Source: Sequoia sempervirens
Lineage: Eukaryota; Streptophyta; Pinopsida; Cupressales; Cupressaceae
Direction of reading: 5' to 3'
DNA length: 64,000 nt
Assembly (NCBI GenBank): GCA_007258455.2
Contig: VDFB02252616.1
Coordinates: 117,878,128 to 117,942,127 of the forward strand
Shown: positions 11,480 through 24,100 of the stretch, piece by piece
Position numbering within the stretch: the first letter of the stretch is position 1
Layout: each line of letters starts with the position of its first letter
Notes under the pieces: model-generated
Told to the model about the DNA's origin: nothing
What the model saw: only the letters and a program-made list of their open reading frames with translations
Databases searched by the model: none
Position numbers and translations under genes: made by a program

Positions 11480-12467
11480 AAATATGACTGTACATGGGTT
11501 GTGGCTCCTCGCACCAATATTGGTTCACTTTCCTAGTTCTTTTTTCTGTGATATTTGTTACGACCCTAAAACTAGTGGTGTGGGAATTCTCGTTTTGACG
11601 GTAGGATTGTTAGTTTTATATTGATCTCTTTGGATGACGATACTTTAGCGATGAGTTGGATCCTCCTTCACATGTGTTGTGGCTTGTATTTCCCTTCACT
11701 TGTCGACTCTAGCATTTGCAAGATTTTCCAATCTTTGTTTGGATTGACGCCGAAGCTATTGGAAGTCTGGTCTAGGTTATAAATGTTCCACTCAATGGTT
11801 GGTTTATCACCTAATGAGCCATAGCGATGCACTTTGGCATTGTTTACCGATGTGGGAAGAATGATCACACTGGTCCGGTGGATGAGTCCCGTGAAGAGTA
11901 GATAACATATTTGTTCTAGAAAGAATCTGCGAAGGAAAAATATGCCATTAGAAAGGTTGTTGGAGATAATTTTTGTTCTGGGGGTCACATGCATGATGGT
12001 ATGATTCAGGAGCATTTCTTCAACAATTACACACAGGTACTCAGTCCTAGACTGTTGAGTGTCTGGGCTGCTGCTCATTTTATTCGCCAAGAGCTTGTTG
12101 GCTTTGTCATGATTGTTATCAATGGCATGGAAACTAACCCCAAATATGGGCTAGTCGTGGGCGTGTTGAACTTGAATGAGGAGAAGAAAAATATTAAACT
12201 TCAGAAGGCTTGGAAACTCTTCAAAAAAGGATTAAAGCAAAAGTATAATGTGGATGATTTCATCAGGTTTTTGGAAGGGAACCCTGGTCTCATTGATTGG
12301 AATGTTGTAGTTAGGTTGTGGGATATTGCTGAAGGCGTGGGTTGTCTTTACCACTGATTGTAATTCCTCAACCACACTTTGTATCTATTTTTGTTTCAAG
12401 TAATATAGGGAGCTACCCCTTTGGTAGTGATTACCCAAAATAAAAAATAAAAATAAAAATAAATTAA
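11480..12467 (+). pseudogene. Unrecognised decayed coding region with A-rich tail
   Basis: A plus-strand frame can be followed from about 11,830 to the stop near 12,357. It begins with a zinc-knuckle-like segment (YRCGKNDHTGP), continues through VVGDNFCSGGHMHDG, and ends with a Lys-rich, hydrophobic C-terminus (NEEKKNIKLQKAWKLFKKG, then WNVVVRLWDIAEGVGCLYH). Only the last 122 codons (from about 11,989) are uninterrupted. Upstream, two in-frame TAG codons sit where CAG would be expected. About 80 bp after the stop comes an A-rich tail (AAAATAAAAAATAAAAATAAA, about 12,436-12,467), as left by LINE-type or processed retrotransposition. I do not recognise the protein. A LINE ORF1-like protein or a retrocopied host gene are both possible. 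Confidence 0.4.
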
Positions 12468-13010
12468 TTAATATATCATTTAATATATATAAATATATAT
12501 GTTAATATAAATATTAATATATTAATGATATATTATTAATAATGTCATAATAATAAATATAATATTAATATATATTAATGATATTAATAGTATTAATTAT
12601 ATATTTTTTCATTTATAGTGTCAAAAACGGATATCAATTATTGTGAGGATTGTAAAGCTCTCTAGAACGGATATTCATTTCTAAGAGCTTTATTAAGCTC
12701 TCCAGAACAGACAGATATCCATTATGGAGAGCAATTTAATCTTTTAATATATGACATGATAGTTAATATTAATATATTAATAATATAATATATAATATAT
12801 AATATATAATATATAATATTATACAATATGTATAATAATATATTAATATAATATATAATAATATATTATATTATCATATTATATGCATGTACTTGATATT
12901 CCAATAACGGATATCCATTGTTAAAGCCAAACAACTGATATATGTTATTTATATATCAAATATCCTGGTTATTAATGGATATCCATTTTTTTAAAAGTGG
13001 ATATTTGTTT
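12468..13010. repeat. AT-rich DNA with degenerate GGATATCC motifs
   Basis: TAATATAT-rich sequence is interspersed with words such as ACGGATATCAATT, ACGGATATTCATT, AGATATCCATTATGG, ACGGATATCCATTG and TGGATATCCATTTT (12,620-12,730 and 12,900-13,000). They resemble the cluster at 8,160-8,350. No gene is seen here, and the next 300 bp (13,010-13,300) hold only short open frames with no recognisable content. Confidence 0.6.
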
Positions 13011-13299
13011 TGCTTTGGTCTTTACCTTAGCAAAATGTACTTTTAACCAACGCAACCAAAAAGTCAAACGTGATTTCCATGCTTTTCACTTCCTCATGTT
13101 GTGTTTTTTTCATTGCATCGCCATTGTTGGGCCCCCCATGATCCTGCAAAGACCCAACACTCTTTGGTTTTGGTCTTCTTGGTTATTTTTGACATATCAG
13201 TTATACTTCTTATATTGTCACTATTTATTATATTTGATCACTCAAACTTGGACACCCTAGTTTTTCCCCATTTAACAATGTAAAGATGCTCAATGAAAA

Positions 13300-14960
13300 G
13301 TGTCCAAGTTTGTCATAATGTTGGCCAACTGTATCGTAGAAAAAAGGCAACTTGCTTGATTTGGGAATAGTTGATGACAAATTGGACTTAAGGAGACATT
13401 GATTTGGTGCTATGAGGTTTTTTCCACATCCACACTAGGTCTTGGACCCTTTCAAATGCATTTAACGATGTCTTGTAAATGTGTTGTAAAGTGTTGTAAA
13501 AGACTTTCACACCTCTTTAGACTTAATGAACCCTTTTTCCCCTAATTCAACATTATAAAATGTATTTAAATACATCCTCACATTAATCTAGAAGGATTGT
13601 AAAATAAACTTAGCTTTAACCTAGTGTTGTAATGTGTTTTACACATTCACATTGGTTCTTGTGTCTTTCTAGGCTGAGTGGACCTCATTTTAGTGTTGTA
13701 AAGTATAGTTAATCACACTTTCACATTGAATTTTGTGTTCCAAGCCCTAATTGACCTTTACATCATTATTAATAGGCCCCTATGACCCTATATTGTGCAT
13801 CCCAAGGAATAATTTGATGAAATACCTGACAAAGTCACTATATAAACTTGATTTTCTCATTCCCCAACAACCCAACTAGTAAATGGGCCCCTCTAGGACT
13901 AATTCACAATCTGTGGTGAATGAGTCCCTGCTAGGTGGGACTAATTCACCATCTGTGGTGAATGAGTCCCTGCTAGGTGGGACTGATTCGCTGAAGGTGG
14001 CAAATGAGTCCCATTTGGGCTATCTTTGACTTTTGAGCAAAACAAATTGGAATTTAAGTTTATTATTCTTTCATGTCGACCTTGGGGATCCAATTAATGG
14101 GAAAATAAGGTGAATTGCCTATAAATATAAGTCTCTAAACCCTAATTCATCATAACTTCATCTCTTAACTCATTCATAATTCATTCATCATCTATCTTCT
14201 CTTTCAAGTCAAGCCAATTAGGGTTTCATCACTGCAAGTCACCAAGATAGCTTCCAAAGACATTCAAGGGTTGAATCTCTATCTTTTGCTGCAAAAAATC
14301 AAGGTCAATCATCATGTCAAGGTATTAGATCCATTGTTTCATGCTTCATTACATCATTTTTCCATTTTTAGTTTAATTACTTAAAAAATGGATTTGACCT
14401 AACCCCCATGCCCTAATATCCGACATTTCTCCTTCTTTTCTTGTGTGTTTTTCTAGATTTAGACATATTGGAAGGCTTGGAAATCATTGAAGATCAAGTT
14501 ACAAAGTTGTTGAAGATATCTCCTTGTTGACTAAGGCAAAATATCAACAAAAAGTCACTTTCAGGTTCAAAAATTAGACTTTCAAAGGCGGACACCTATC
14601 AGGAGCCGAAGAGCAAACTGAGGGCTTCAATTTCCACCTTTGGATTTTTAGAAATTCAAAAGTGGAATGATTCACCATGGATGGCAAATGAGTCCTACTA
14701 ACAGGCCTAATTTTGGTTTTTTGCATTTTTGGATACCCATTTGTCTGAAACGGGCTCCAGAACAGTTTCCTAGATCTGGGACTAATTCGCCCAGAATGGC
14801 GAATGAGTCCCTGTAGGCCTAAATTCTAGAATCAGTAGCATTCCAGAAGTCATTTCCATTCTACATCAAGATCTCAGGTGCACACTTTCAGTTTCATCCA
14901 TTTATGTTACAATTTGCTTTCGTTTCTAGGTGTATTTGCATATCACAATGTGTTTTCTAA
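13300..14960 (+). mobile_element. LTR-like repeat with recurring hairpins and TATA box (copy 1)
   Basis: The block has a long AT-rich 5' part with repeated GTGTTGTAAAGTGT / TTTCACA words, then a cluster of near-palindromes of the type GGACTAATTCACC-loop-GGTGAATGAGTCC at about 13,896, 13,937, 13,978, 14,664 and 14,778. A TATA box with start-like context (TATAAATATAAG, 14,120-14,131) follows the first three. The same ingredients, including an identical 12-base TATA word, occur in reverse orientation at 43,250-44,775. This looks like the LTR or promoter region of one retroelement family. Exact ends and target-site duplications were not resolved. Confidence 0.5.
14120..14131 (+). promoter_or_regulatory. 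TATA box of the LTR-like repeat (copy 1)
   Basis: TATAAATATAAG is followed by CTCTAAACCCTAATTC-type leader sequence. The identical 12-mer is present on the minus strand of the second copy at 44,117-44,128, which argues that it is a conserved promoter. Confidence 0.55.
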
Positions 14961-15027
14961 CAAGTGGGCGGGTGCATGAAATTGGGTTACACTTTTGTGG
15001 TCAACTTCAAAAAAAGATTGAAAATTC

Positions 15028-15066
15028 CATAACGCGAGCGCGTTATAACATGCTCGCGTTATGACA
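15028..15066. repeat. GC-rich nested palindrome (AACGCGAGCGCGTTAT)
   Basis: ATAACGCGAGCGCGTTAT is itself nearly palindromic and is followed by TGCTCGCGTTATG, which can pair with the first arm. It lies about 150 bp upstream of the candidate start codon of the multi-exon gene and stands out in AT-rich DNA. Confidence 0.6.
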
Positions 15067-15217
15067 TTTTAAAAGAAAAAAAAAGTGAAAGCTATTCATT
15101 TTCTCTTCTCTGTTTTTTTGCTCTGCCCGCGGCCAAAAACCCTCATTTTCACGCTCGCATTCTAGGAGGAGGCATTCTACAAAATTCATCAACAATAGTT
15201 GATTTTCTTTTGCAAAG

Positions 15218-16677
15218 ATGGTGCCACGATGACGAAGAGGTGTAGGAGGTAAGTATTGTTTTCTATTTGTTTTGAATTTATTAGTTTCAAGTTGATTTTG
15301 TTTGTTTTAGGTTAGATTTGATTATTTTTTTTAATTTGTAGGAGATGCAAATAATCCTAAAAATCCTAAAAATCCTCAACAAGAAGAACAAGAAAATCCT
15401 CCTCAACAAAATCCTCAACGAAATCAACCTCCCCCACCAATCACTCAACACCCTCCTAGCACTCAGCAAAATTTGAGGAGTGAAATTGAAAACAACAAAA
15501 AACAAATTGAGGATCTTATAAGTAGGTTGAGTGATCCAAATGCTTCAACCGCAAAAAGAGTGACACTAGAAAATTCAATGAAAGAGATGTTAAAAAATAT
15601 AGATCAATAACCCAACAAATAACGGGATGGCAAGATAGGAGGTAGGAAGCTAGGGCATATTATGCAGATAAACTATCATATAAACAAGTAAAAGATTTAA
15701 AAACTACTAAAGGTGATTTGTGCTCTTTATTCACTAACCCTAGAACAAATCAAAATCTTAGCCTAAATGCGAAGAGGTTTCCTATTCATTGGTGCCACCA
15801 CCTAGAGATTAGGAACCATTTTTATGATAGATGGCACTTGGTCTTTGATTACCCACCGTGCAACAATTGTGAAGTCCCCCAATATTTTCTTAGGAAAATA
15901 TACAGTGAGTTTGTATTGAACCAAATCCCAAATTATTTTGATATGAGGGAGTTCCAGGGGAGAGGTGGGGGGTCAGCTCAGGATAGGCCCGGTGCACAGC
16001 CGATCCTATGCGGCAAGGGAGACGACCTCTCGCTAGGCCGCCTCGTGAGCACATTGTTATGTCTGTCGTTGCGAAGGTGAGTGTCGACGTAGAGACATTG
16101 CAAGTGATCAACACTTTGACCTAGAGTGTCATCCATCATACTAGCCCTATTGTACAGCGCCATCCAAGGGAGTCTTCGGGTGGTGGCCTTTGAACCCATG
16201 TGTGTCAATCTTGTGGGGCGACTTGTTCATATGACCCCACCGGCACTAAGGAGGCTGCTATGCAGGATCTGTATGCTGATCTGTATGCTGCTACAGGGAT
16301 GGAGAGGACGGTTGACATTTTGCATCGTGCATATGGCATTGATAGTCGGGTAAAAGTTAGCATGTTCATTGAATTTAATTTATTAACTTTTGATTTTGAA
16401 ATGCATGATTAACTAATTTAGTTTTATTATTTTAATAAAATTGTAGGGTCATAGTGTTGAGACTGGATACACCGGTCCTCCACCTACTTATTTTTGCAGT
16501 ACACCTATCAGTGGGGTATGTAACTAGTAAACAATTATAAATTTATTACATGTTAATAGCATTGTTTTACGAATGGTATTTTAATACATGTGATTTTGGA
16601 TGTTGAACAGGATAATATTGGCGGTTTCAAGCAAACACCTCCTAGTGCCAGTGGATTCACTCAAATGTACACAAAGG
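15218..16677 (+). pseudogene. 5' exons of an unrecognised, interrupted multi-exon gene
   Basis: The candidate ATG at 15,218 opens a basic N-terminus (MVPR, a TGA where CGA is expected, then RRGVGG). A donor at 15,249 and an acceptor ending at 15,341 join in frame to an Asn/Pro/Gln-rich stretch (NPKNPQQEEQENPPQQ) and a short coiled coil (SEIENNKKQIEDLISRL). After a frameshift, 15,650-15,960 reads as a conserved-looking globular segment (FPIHWCHHLEIRNHFYDRW). From about 15,990 another frame runs to 16,347 with two stops, including CQSCGATCSYDPTG and MQDLYADLYAATGMERTVD. Small exons at 16,447-16,515 (69 bp) and 16,612-16,677 (66 bp) both keep phase 0 and have GT/AG borders. I do not recognise the family. 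It may be host-derived or part of a transposon. Confidence 0.4.
16447..16515 (+). pseudogene. Candidate internal exon (69 bp, phase 0) of the interrupted gene
   Basis: It is bordered by ATTGTAG upstream and GTATGT downstream, and encodes 23 residues starting GHSVETGYTGPPPTYFC. It is open in the same phase as the exon before (GIDSR) and after (DNIGGFKQTPP). Confidence 0.45.
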
Positions 16678-16679
16678 TA

Positions 16680-16900
16680 ATAGAATAAAGAGAACTTAAC
16701 TAATGAATTCTACTTAATAGATTTGTGTAGTTTATATTCATATTGTTGGTTACGTTGCATTACACATCATTCAAACTCAAAGCATTACTTCAAATTCCAT
16801 AACTAATAACTAGATGTTGATAGATGGAAAAATTTCAACTATACAATATGGTTGTTTAGAAATTCAACATAAGCAGAACAATGCAATTACTTCACATGGA
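16680..16900 (+). repeat. Direct repeat R, copy 1
   Basis: This starts just after the donor of the 66-bp exon and contains AATAAAGAG, TGTAGTTTATATTCATAT, CAAACTCAAAGCATT and TAACTAATAACTAGATGTTG. The same ordered words return at 25,435-25,660, in the same orientation, after the 3' exons. Between them lie the chromovirus and exons 4-6. Confidence 0.7.
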
Positions 16901-16959
16901 GGCATGTGCTTGCAAAGGTGCACCGGCACGACAAACTATGGATGCTTGGAAAAAATCTA

Positions 16960-19900
16960 TGAAACCATAATAGTAAGCAATAGCATAGACAAGGTAGTTA
17001 GTGATGTAGAGCATCATATCAAAACACTCAATCATCAGGGTACATCTGATGCAGAGCATCCAACAAACACCATCAACATCATTTCTTCAAGGGATTTCAA
17101 TCCCAAATAGAATTAGGAGAAGATCAAATATAATTTCATCAGAAATCTACTTTTCATTCAACCAAAATCCACTCAAATTCTCTTAGGCATTCCATAGGCC
17201 ATCATTCATCATTCCACTAATCAGTATTCCAATTGACTCATTCAAAGCAAAAACCATATTAAAGAAAACTTTGACTTAATCAATTAGATTCATATCATTC
17301 TCAACCACCATAAAATCAACATAAACCTAATTATTGACACTTGAACAATTCATCCTTTCATTTATTCACCAAGGAAACAAATCAACTAAACCATACCTCA
17401 CTATTATCAGTCCATTATCAAGCATTGTACTCACCATATTTTGACTGTAGTAGTCTATTTACAGGTTACAAACTCATGCTACAACAGAATCTTGATTATC
17501 ATCTTGTGGTTAATCACCAATTTTCTCAAAAGGCTTCATAATACTCACCCATCCAACCATCAAAGTCACCAAACCTGTCTTATACACCTTAACCAAATTT
17601 AGTAACATCAATCATATCATTATTTTGATAGTAACCAAGCACTCAATATCATCCTTTCCACTATTTAAACAAACATCTTTGTTTTGATCAGACAATATCA
17701 TATTCCTCTAGAAGGTCTATCAACCATTGAATCGGGTAGTTACATTCCTATCTCAAAGCTTATTTAAAAACTCAATGCACATTTAGAAACACTTTCCAGC
17801 ACATCACAACATATCAAAGTTCTTAGACGTTTGACATAAAGAATTTATCATCATATTTCAGACTGTCCTTTGAAGAAAGGCTAGTAGATTAGGCCTCTTT
17901 TACAAAGGAGACCCCTTCAAAACCATTCCAAATCACTCAAAATCTCAAAACAGTCTTCAAGCATGTCTTATAACTCAATATTTCACCATTTATAGGGATT
18001 GAAAACCATGAAAATGTTATGATCCAATAAACCCTCGTTTATAGGGTGTAAAAGCACAAATCAAGGAGGGTTTTGTGAAAAATACTCTTGAAAACCTCTA
18101 TTTCTCTAGCCAACACCTGGAACATGATTTTTTATGTCTGCCAAGACCTTCTACATCATTTCTAAGCCTCTGCATGCTTTATTTATTCATGACCCATAAC
18201 TGTAACATCACTTTGTGTAGGAAAATCCTCTATTTTCCAGTGTAGCAACAACTCCACCATGGTATTCTTGCCTTTCCCTGCACTTACAATCATCAAAACA
18301 TGCAAAAGATCCTAACATTAACCTACTCCACCAATTTACTTGACCTACATTGGTGGAGTTGTGAAGAAAAACCCTATTGGACAATCAAACTTGCTTCTAA
18401 AAGGACTCTATCGGGCACTGAAAACTGCCTCTTATTCTTTTGTTTCCTAAAACTAACCAAGTCCAACTCTTGAAATTGGAAACTAACTCCTCTTTACATG
18501 TATTCACACTATGATTTAACTTTGGGTGTTCCTAAATTACCAACACAAGAAAACAAAACAATCTAGATACTTAATGTTGCAAACACAGAGACGAAATTTT
18601 TATTTCAAAATCTAATTACAAGAACACAAACTTCTGCTTTTTCTCGCCTTTACATGCCTTTTAAAGATATTTCCTTTTCCATAACTATCTTTCCATCAGT
18701 TGAAACTACCCTTTTTAACCCTTAATATGCCTGATTTCCTTGTTTTTGTCAATGTAACAACTTTTAACAATATTACATTATTGCATTGTTTGCATTTTCC
18801 CACTTTGACCACCTAGAACTTACCCATAACCTTAAATACATTCAAATAAGACCTCATATGACCTTGAACATGCTTTACATCATTTTTCCATGACCTTTTA
18901 TGATTGACTGAATACAAATTTGAACACTCATCCCTTTTGCAAAATTGAAAAGTATTTGATGACCTAGGTGCTCCTGCACCAACATCTGACCCAATTGAAT
19001 CAGGAGAAGATCAAATTGAATAAGCAACTAAAATTTCTCTCTTTTCATCAAAAATCACATTGTTTCATTTGCAAACCAGAAGGCAACAACAAGCCAACTC
19101 ATTTCAATAATTCTTCTTATCATCCTCAAGCTTCAAACATATTTTTTATCAGCAAAAATGACTGATCTGTGCACAAGAAACCTAATTAGAGTCACTAAAC
19201 AATCCACTCTTTCATCATTCACCAAGGCACCCTTCGACTCATTTTGCTTTACCTAGGAAAAATAACCAAAAACCAATCTTTCATGTTACAACCTATATCC
19301 ATCAGATCCTAACACACCTTTGTCATCATCAATTTATATGAATTCAAAGCAAAAACCTGATAAAGAGCTCTAAATATTTCAACTCCTTAAACAACTCACC
19401 AAATTTTCACTTTTACCAACTAGTTCCTCAAGACCAAGATACTACAATCAACCATTTACACCTCAATCATTTCATCTAACTTCCAAGACATTACTCACAT
19501 CATGTTTATTGACTAAGCTTATTCTATGCACAAATCAAGCCCTACAATGGAGGGTTTATTGCATAAGGTACTTACAAACCTTAAATACTCCTTCCACCAC
19601 CACAAACACCATGGAAATAGCTTGCATAAGCTTTAGAAATGATGCAGAGTTGCAGGGAAGGAAAACTCACAATCACAAATGGCAAAGTCACTCCACTAAA
19701 TGCTTCTCTCAAATACTCTCATGAATCCAAAACTCCACTATTCTTTAAGAGATTAACTCCACACACGTAGTTTTCACAACTCAGACCACTCACAAAGCTT
19801 GAAAACATTTGGATCATGTCTCATTAAGTAAAAACAAGATTTAACAACCCTCTAGCATTTAGGTTTCAACAAACACCCATCACTATGGTGACTTAGACCT

Positions 19901-21130
19901 CACTCTCTCTTAAGGCTTGCAGCCCTTGCCCAGTAGGACAGTCAAAATAAAAAACACAAGGAAGACTGTTAAGACACCAAACCTATGGATTCAGACCCCT
20001 AAGATGGACCCCTACAAGGTTCCAAAACCCTTCCTCTTGACTGTCAAAACATCACTCACAATGGCCCTTTCTACCGATACTCCAAAAGGCTTTCACAGAC
20101 CTACACCTAGGTCTTGACTATCTAGGCTCTCCCCTTAACCCCAAAGCCAAAATTCAGACTCCTACAGGTTCTCCACACTTTTTTCCACCATTCCTAAGTG
20201 CCTCTTAAACAGATTCTTCAAAATCAAGAAAAAACTCATTTTTTTTGCTTGTCAATTATGCTTGCCACATAGAGATGTCAAGCCAAAATTCATGCACAAC
20301 TTCCAAAAATGAGCCTTCCATTCTCCAAAACATTGAGGAAATTATATTACAGTCTTATATATTCCATCCCACCGAGATTTAGCAATTTTACAACATGGGA
20401 ATGGAAGAAATATACATTTTTCACCCAAAACCCTAATTTTAAGGGTTTTCAGACCACCCGATAGAGAAATTGGAATATCTCCCTTGATACTCAATGAAAT
20501 CTCACCACTCCAATTCCAAAGGAAATCTTATTCAATTACCTATCCAACCATTATGGGCTTGGAGCATGAAAGTGAACATATAGTCCGTACCAAGTATGGG
20601 ATCACCAAATTCTTCAAAAAAACATAGGAAAAACAACAAACTTCTTATTGAAACTTCTTCAAAACATCAACATCAACCTTGCCTCAACCAAGAGAGGAAT
20701 ATTTGAAGTCTTACAAACTCCCTCAAAATTCTTGCAACTATCTTTTGAAAAGAGAGACGTTGGAAAACAACTAATCTCATGCTTTGACTTCTTATTGCCT
20801 AGTTAAGGCAATGTGAGCAACTTCTACCAACTCGACCACAAAGAGCCTTCCAAAATGTGTCCAAGGCATTTAAAACCCTGTCAAAAAGTAAGGTGACTCC
20901 CCTCAGGTGTCTAGATGCACTAGACTTACAAAGGAGGATGGAGACCTTGTTGTACAAAGAAGTTGGTCACCAAGACCAAAAACTCAACCAAAAACCTAGA
21001 ATACCTACTACAAAGCATTTAAATGTTCCATAAGACCTTATTCCATCCATAAACCAAGAAAAAAAACATGACAAATTATTCTAGGTCCCTTAGACCCATG
21101 GGTGCTCTTGCACCATACTCCCAAGCAAGA
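16960..21130 (-). mobile_element. 3' LTR/UTR region of the minus-strand chromovirus, possibly two tandem LTR-like blocks
   Basis: This lies downstream (minus sense) of the chromodomain end at 21,139 and contains no coding sequence. Two similar words, GGTGCTCTTGCACC at about 21,101 and GGTGCTCCTGCACC at about 18,969, lie 2.1 kb apart. Each is followed by sequence of similar A/C-rich texture and shared phrases (AGGAGAAGATCAAAT near 17,117 and 19,002; TTCAAAGCAAAAACC near 17,245 and 19,341). This would fit two LTR copies of about 2.1 kb, a tandem or recombinant structure. By eye the similarity is low and the boundaries are not proven. Open frames here are short and spurious. Confidence 0.4.
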
Positions 21131-21138
21131 AAAAGATC

Positions 21139-24100
21139 TCAAGTCATCTTTGAGATCAGGTCTTCTACAGTAGTTTCATGTTGTTTAATATCATTTTCTG
21201 ACATCCATGTTGCATCCTCTTCAGGTAGACCTTTCCATTTGACCAGGTATTCCTTGTAAACCTTCCTTCTAGTCTTCTTTGTCTCCTTGGTGTCTAGGTT
21301 GCATTCAAGAGTCATAGGTTGGCTAGGGGGTAGTTCCTTCACCCAATATTCATCCTCCATTGTTGTTGTACCTACTCCATCACCTACATTCATAGAAGCT
21401 TTGAAAGGATACAAGTCAGAAATGTTGAAGATAGGAGGGGTTGCCACCCTAGGAGGTAGCTCTATTTCATAAGCATTTTGGCCAAACTTGTGGACTACCT
21501 TGCAAGGTCCTATCTTCTTCATCATGAGTTTGGTATACTTTCCTTTTGGAAGTCTCTCCTTCTTCAAGTGTGCCATCACCAAGTCTCCAACCTTGAATTG
21601 GACATTCCTCTTCTTTAAATATGCCTTTTCCTTATACTTCTCAACATTCTTTTGAAGGGTTTCCTTCACTTGTTGATGAATATCTCTGATTGTAACAGTA
21701 AAGTCCTCACCTTGAGCACTTCTCTTAGCAACTCCTTGTAGATCTCTTAGTTCATAGACCCCTCTAGAGTGCATGCCATAGACTACTTCAAAAGGTCTTC
21801 TACCAATGCTCCCATTCATGGAGTCATTATATGCAAATTCAGCCTGAGGTAAAATCAAATCCCAAGCTTTTCCATGCTCCTTGGTATGGCATCTTAAGAG
21901 GTTTCCCAATGATCTATTCACCACTTCAGTTTTTCCATCCATTTGTGGATGGTATGCTGAACTAAAGGATGGATTTTTTCCTTGAGTTTCTTCCACAAGG
22001 TCCTCCAAAAGTGACCAATGAATTTAGAATCCCTGTCAGAAACAATGCTTAAAGGCAGTCCATGTATCCTAACAACCTCCTTAAAGAAGAGACCTGCTAT
22101 ATGAGATGCATCATTGGTGCATTTGCAAGAAAGAAAATGTGCCATCTTACTAAATATATCAACTACCACAAAGATACTATCAAAACCTCTTTGGGTTCTA
22201 GGAAAACCCAAGACAAATTCCATACTTACACACTCCCAAGGCCTATTGGGAATGGGCAGTGTCTGATAGAGTCTTGCATTTGATGAAGTTCCCTTTACCC
22301 TTTGACATATTGTGCAGCCTTCCACATACCTTCTCACATCCACCTGCAACTTTTTCCAATAGTAAAATCTCCTAACTTGTTCCAAGGTCTTGTCAAGGCC
22401 AAAGTGACCTCCAAGACTCCCAATGTGTTTATCCTTTATGATATTCTCCCTCATTGAGCATTTACGCACACACAATTGGCTTCCTTTGAAGAGAAAACCA
22501 TTTTGCAATAAAAATTCAGAGAATTCACCATGAAAAGAATTCAAATGCTGCTCACAAACATTGTATACCTCCTTGAAATCTGAATCTTCATGATACATAT
22601 CCTTCAATGCTTCAACCCCCATGCTTTGGAGTTGGATCTCTTGCACTACAAGTGCCCTTCTACTGAGAGCATCTGCCACCTTATTTGTTTGGCCCTTCTT
22701 ATGCTTTATTGTGAAAGTATAGGCTTGCAAAGACTCTACCCACTTCATGTACCTATGATTGAGTTTGTCCTGTGCATTCAAAAAACTCAAGGCATGATTA
22801 TCAATATAAACAACAAATTCTTTAGGTAACAAGTAGTGCCTCCAATTTTGGAGGGCTTGGACCATAGCATACAATTCCAAATCATAGGAAGAATACTTTC
22901 TCTTTGCTTCATTCAGCCTCTCACTGTAAAATGCAACCGGTCTACCTTCTTGGCTCAAAATAGCCCCTATAGCTTGATTGCTAGCATCACTCTCAATGGT
23001 AAACACTTTATCAAAATTAGGGAGCACAAGTATAGGCTATTGTGCTACTCTCATTTTCAGTTATTCAAACCCTTTATCAGCCTCATTGGTCCAAGAAAAC
23101 TTACCTTTGTTACCTCCTTTGATGGTGTCCAAGATTGGTGCACAAATTTGGCTAAAGTTCTTGATGAACTTTCTATAAAAGCTTGCAAGTCCATGGAAGC
23201 TTCTCATATATCCCATGGATTTTGGTGTTGGCCAAGTAAGAATAGCATCCACCTTTGAAGGATCCATCTTCAAACTTCCCTTGGAGATGAAAAAACCAAG
23301 GTAGACTAGTTCTTCCTTCATGAATTCACACTTTTCCATGTTGATCAGTAGCTTCTCCTCTTGTAACCTCCTTAGTACCATGCCAAGGTGCTTCAAATTT
23401 TCTTCTTTAGACCTGCTAAACACAAGGATGTCATCTAAATAAACTACAACAAACTTTCCAATGAAAGGTCTCAATACCTCATTCATAAGGCGCATAAATG
23501 TACTAGGGGAATTTGATAACCCAAAGGGAATCACCAACCACTCATAGAGCCCTTCATTAGTCTTAAAAGTTGTCTTCCATTCATCCCCCTCTCTAATCCT
23601 TATCTGATGGTACCCGCTCTTTATATCAATCTTGGAAAAGTAAGATGCTCATGACAGAAAATCCATGAGGTCCTCCATTCTTGGCATCGGGAACCTATAT
23701 CCAATTGTGATCCTATTAATGGCTCTTGAATTGATGCAAAGCCTCCAATTCCCATCCTTCCTTGGTGCTAGGACATTAGGAACAACACATGGGCTCAAAC
23801 TCTTCCTCACTAGCCCTTTATCCATCAACTCTTGCACTTGTCTTGCAATCTCCTCATTTTGAGTAGGTGTCATCTTGTATGCAGCCTTATTGGGCAATGT
23901 AGCCCTGGAATCAGATCAATATGGTGGCTTATATCCCTAATGGGAGGTAGGGAACTAGGTAATTCATTCACCATTATGTCCTTGTACCTTTCCAACAACT
24001 CTTGGACTTCCTTTGGTGCATCTTCCTTCTTCTTTGTGGGCAGATATCACTTTTTGGCTTCATAATCAGGAAGAATCCTCTTCCTCCTTCCTTCAAGGTA

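Noticed and set aside
11668..12090. Minus-strand 140-codon frame
   Set aside because: It overlaps the plus-strand coding-like region that has a zinc-knuckle segment and an A-rich tail. The minus frame has no recognisable content.
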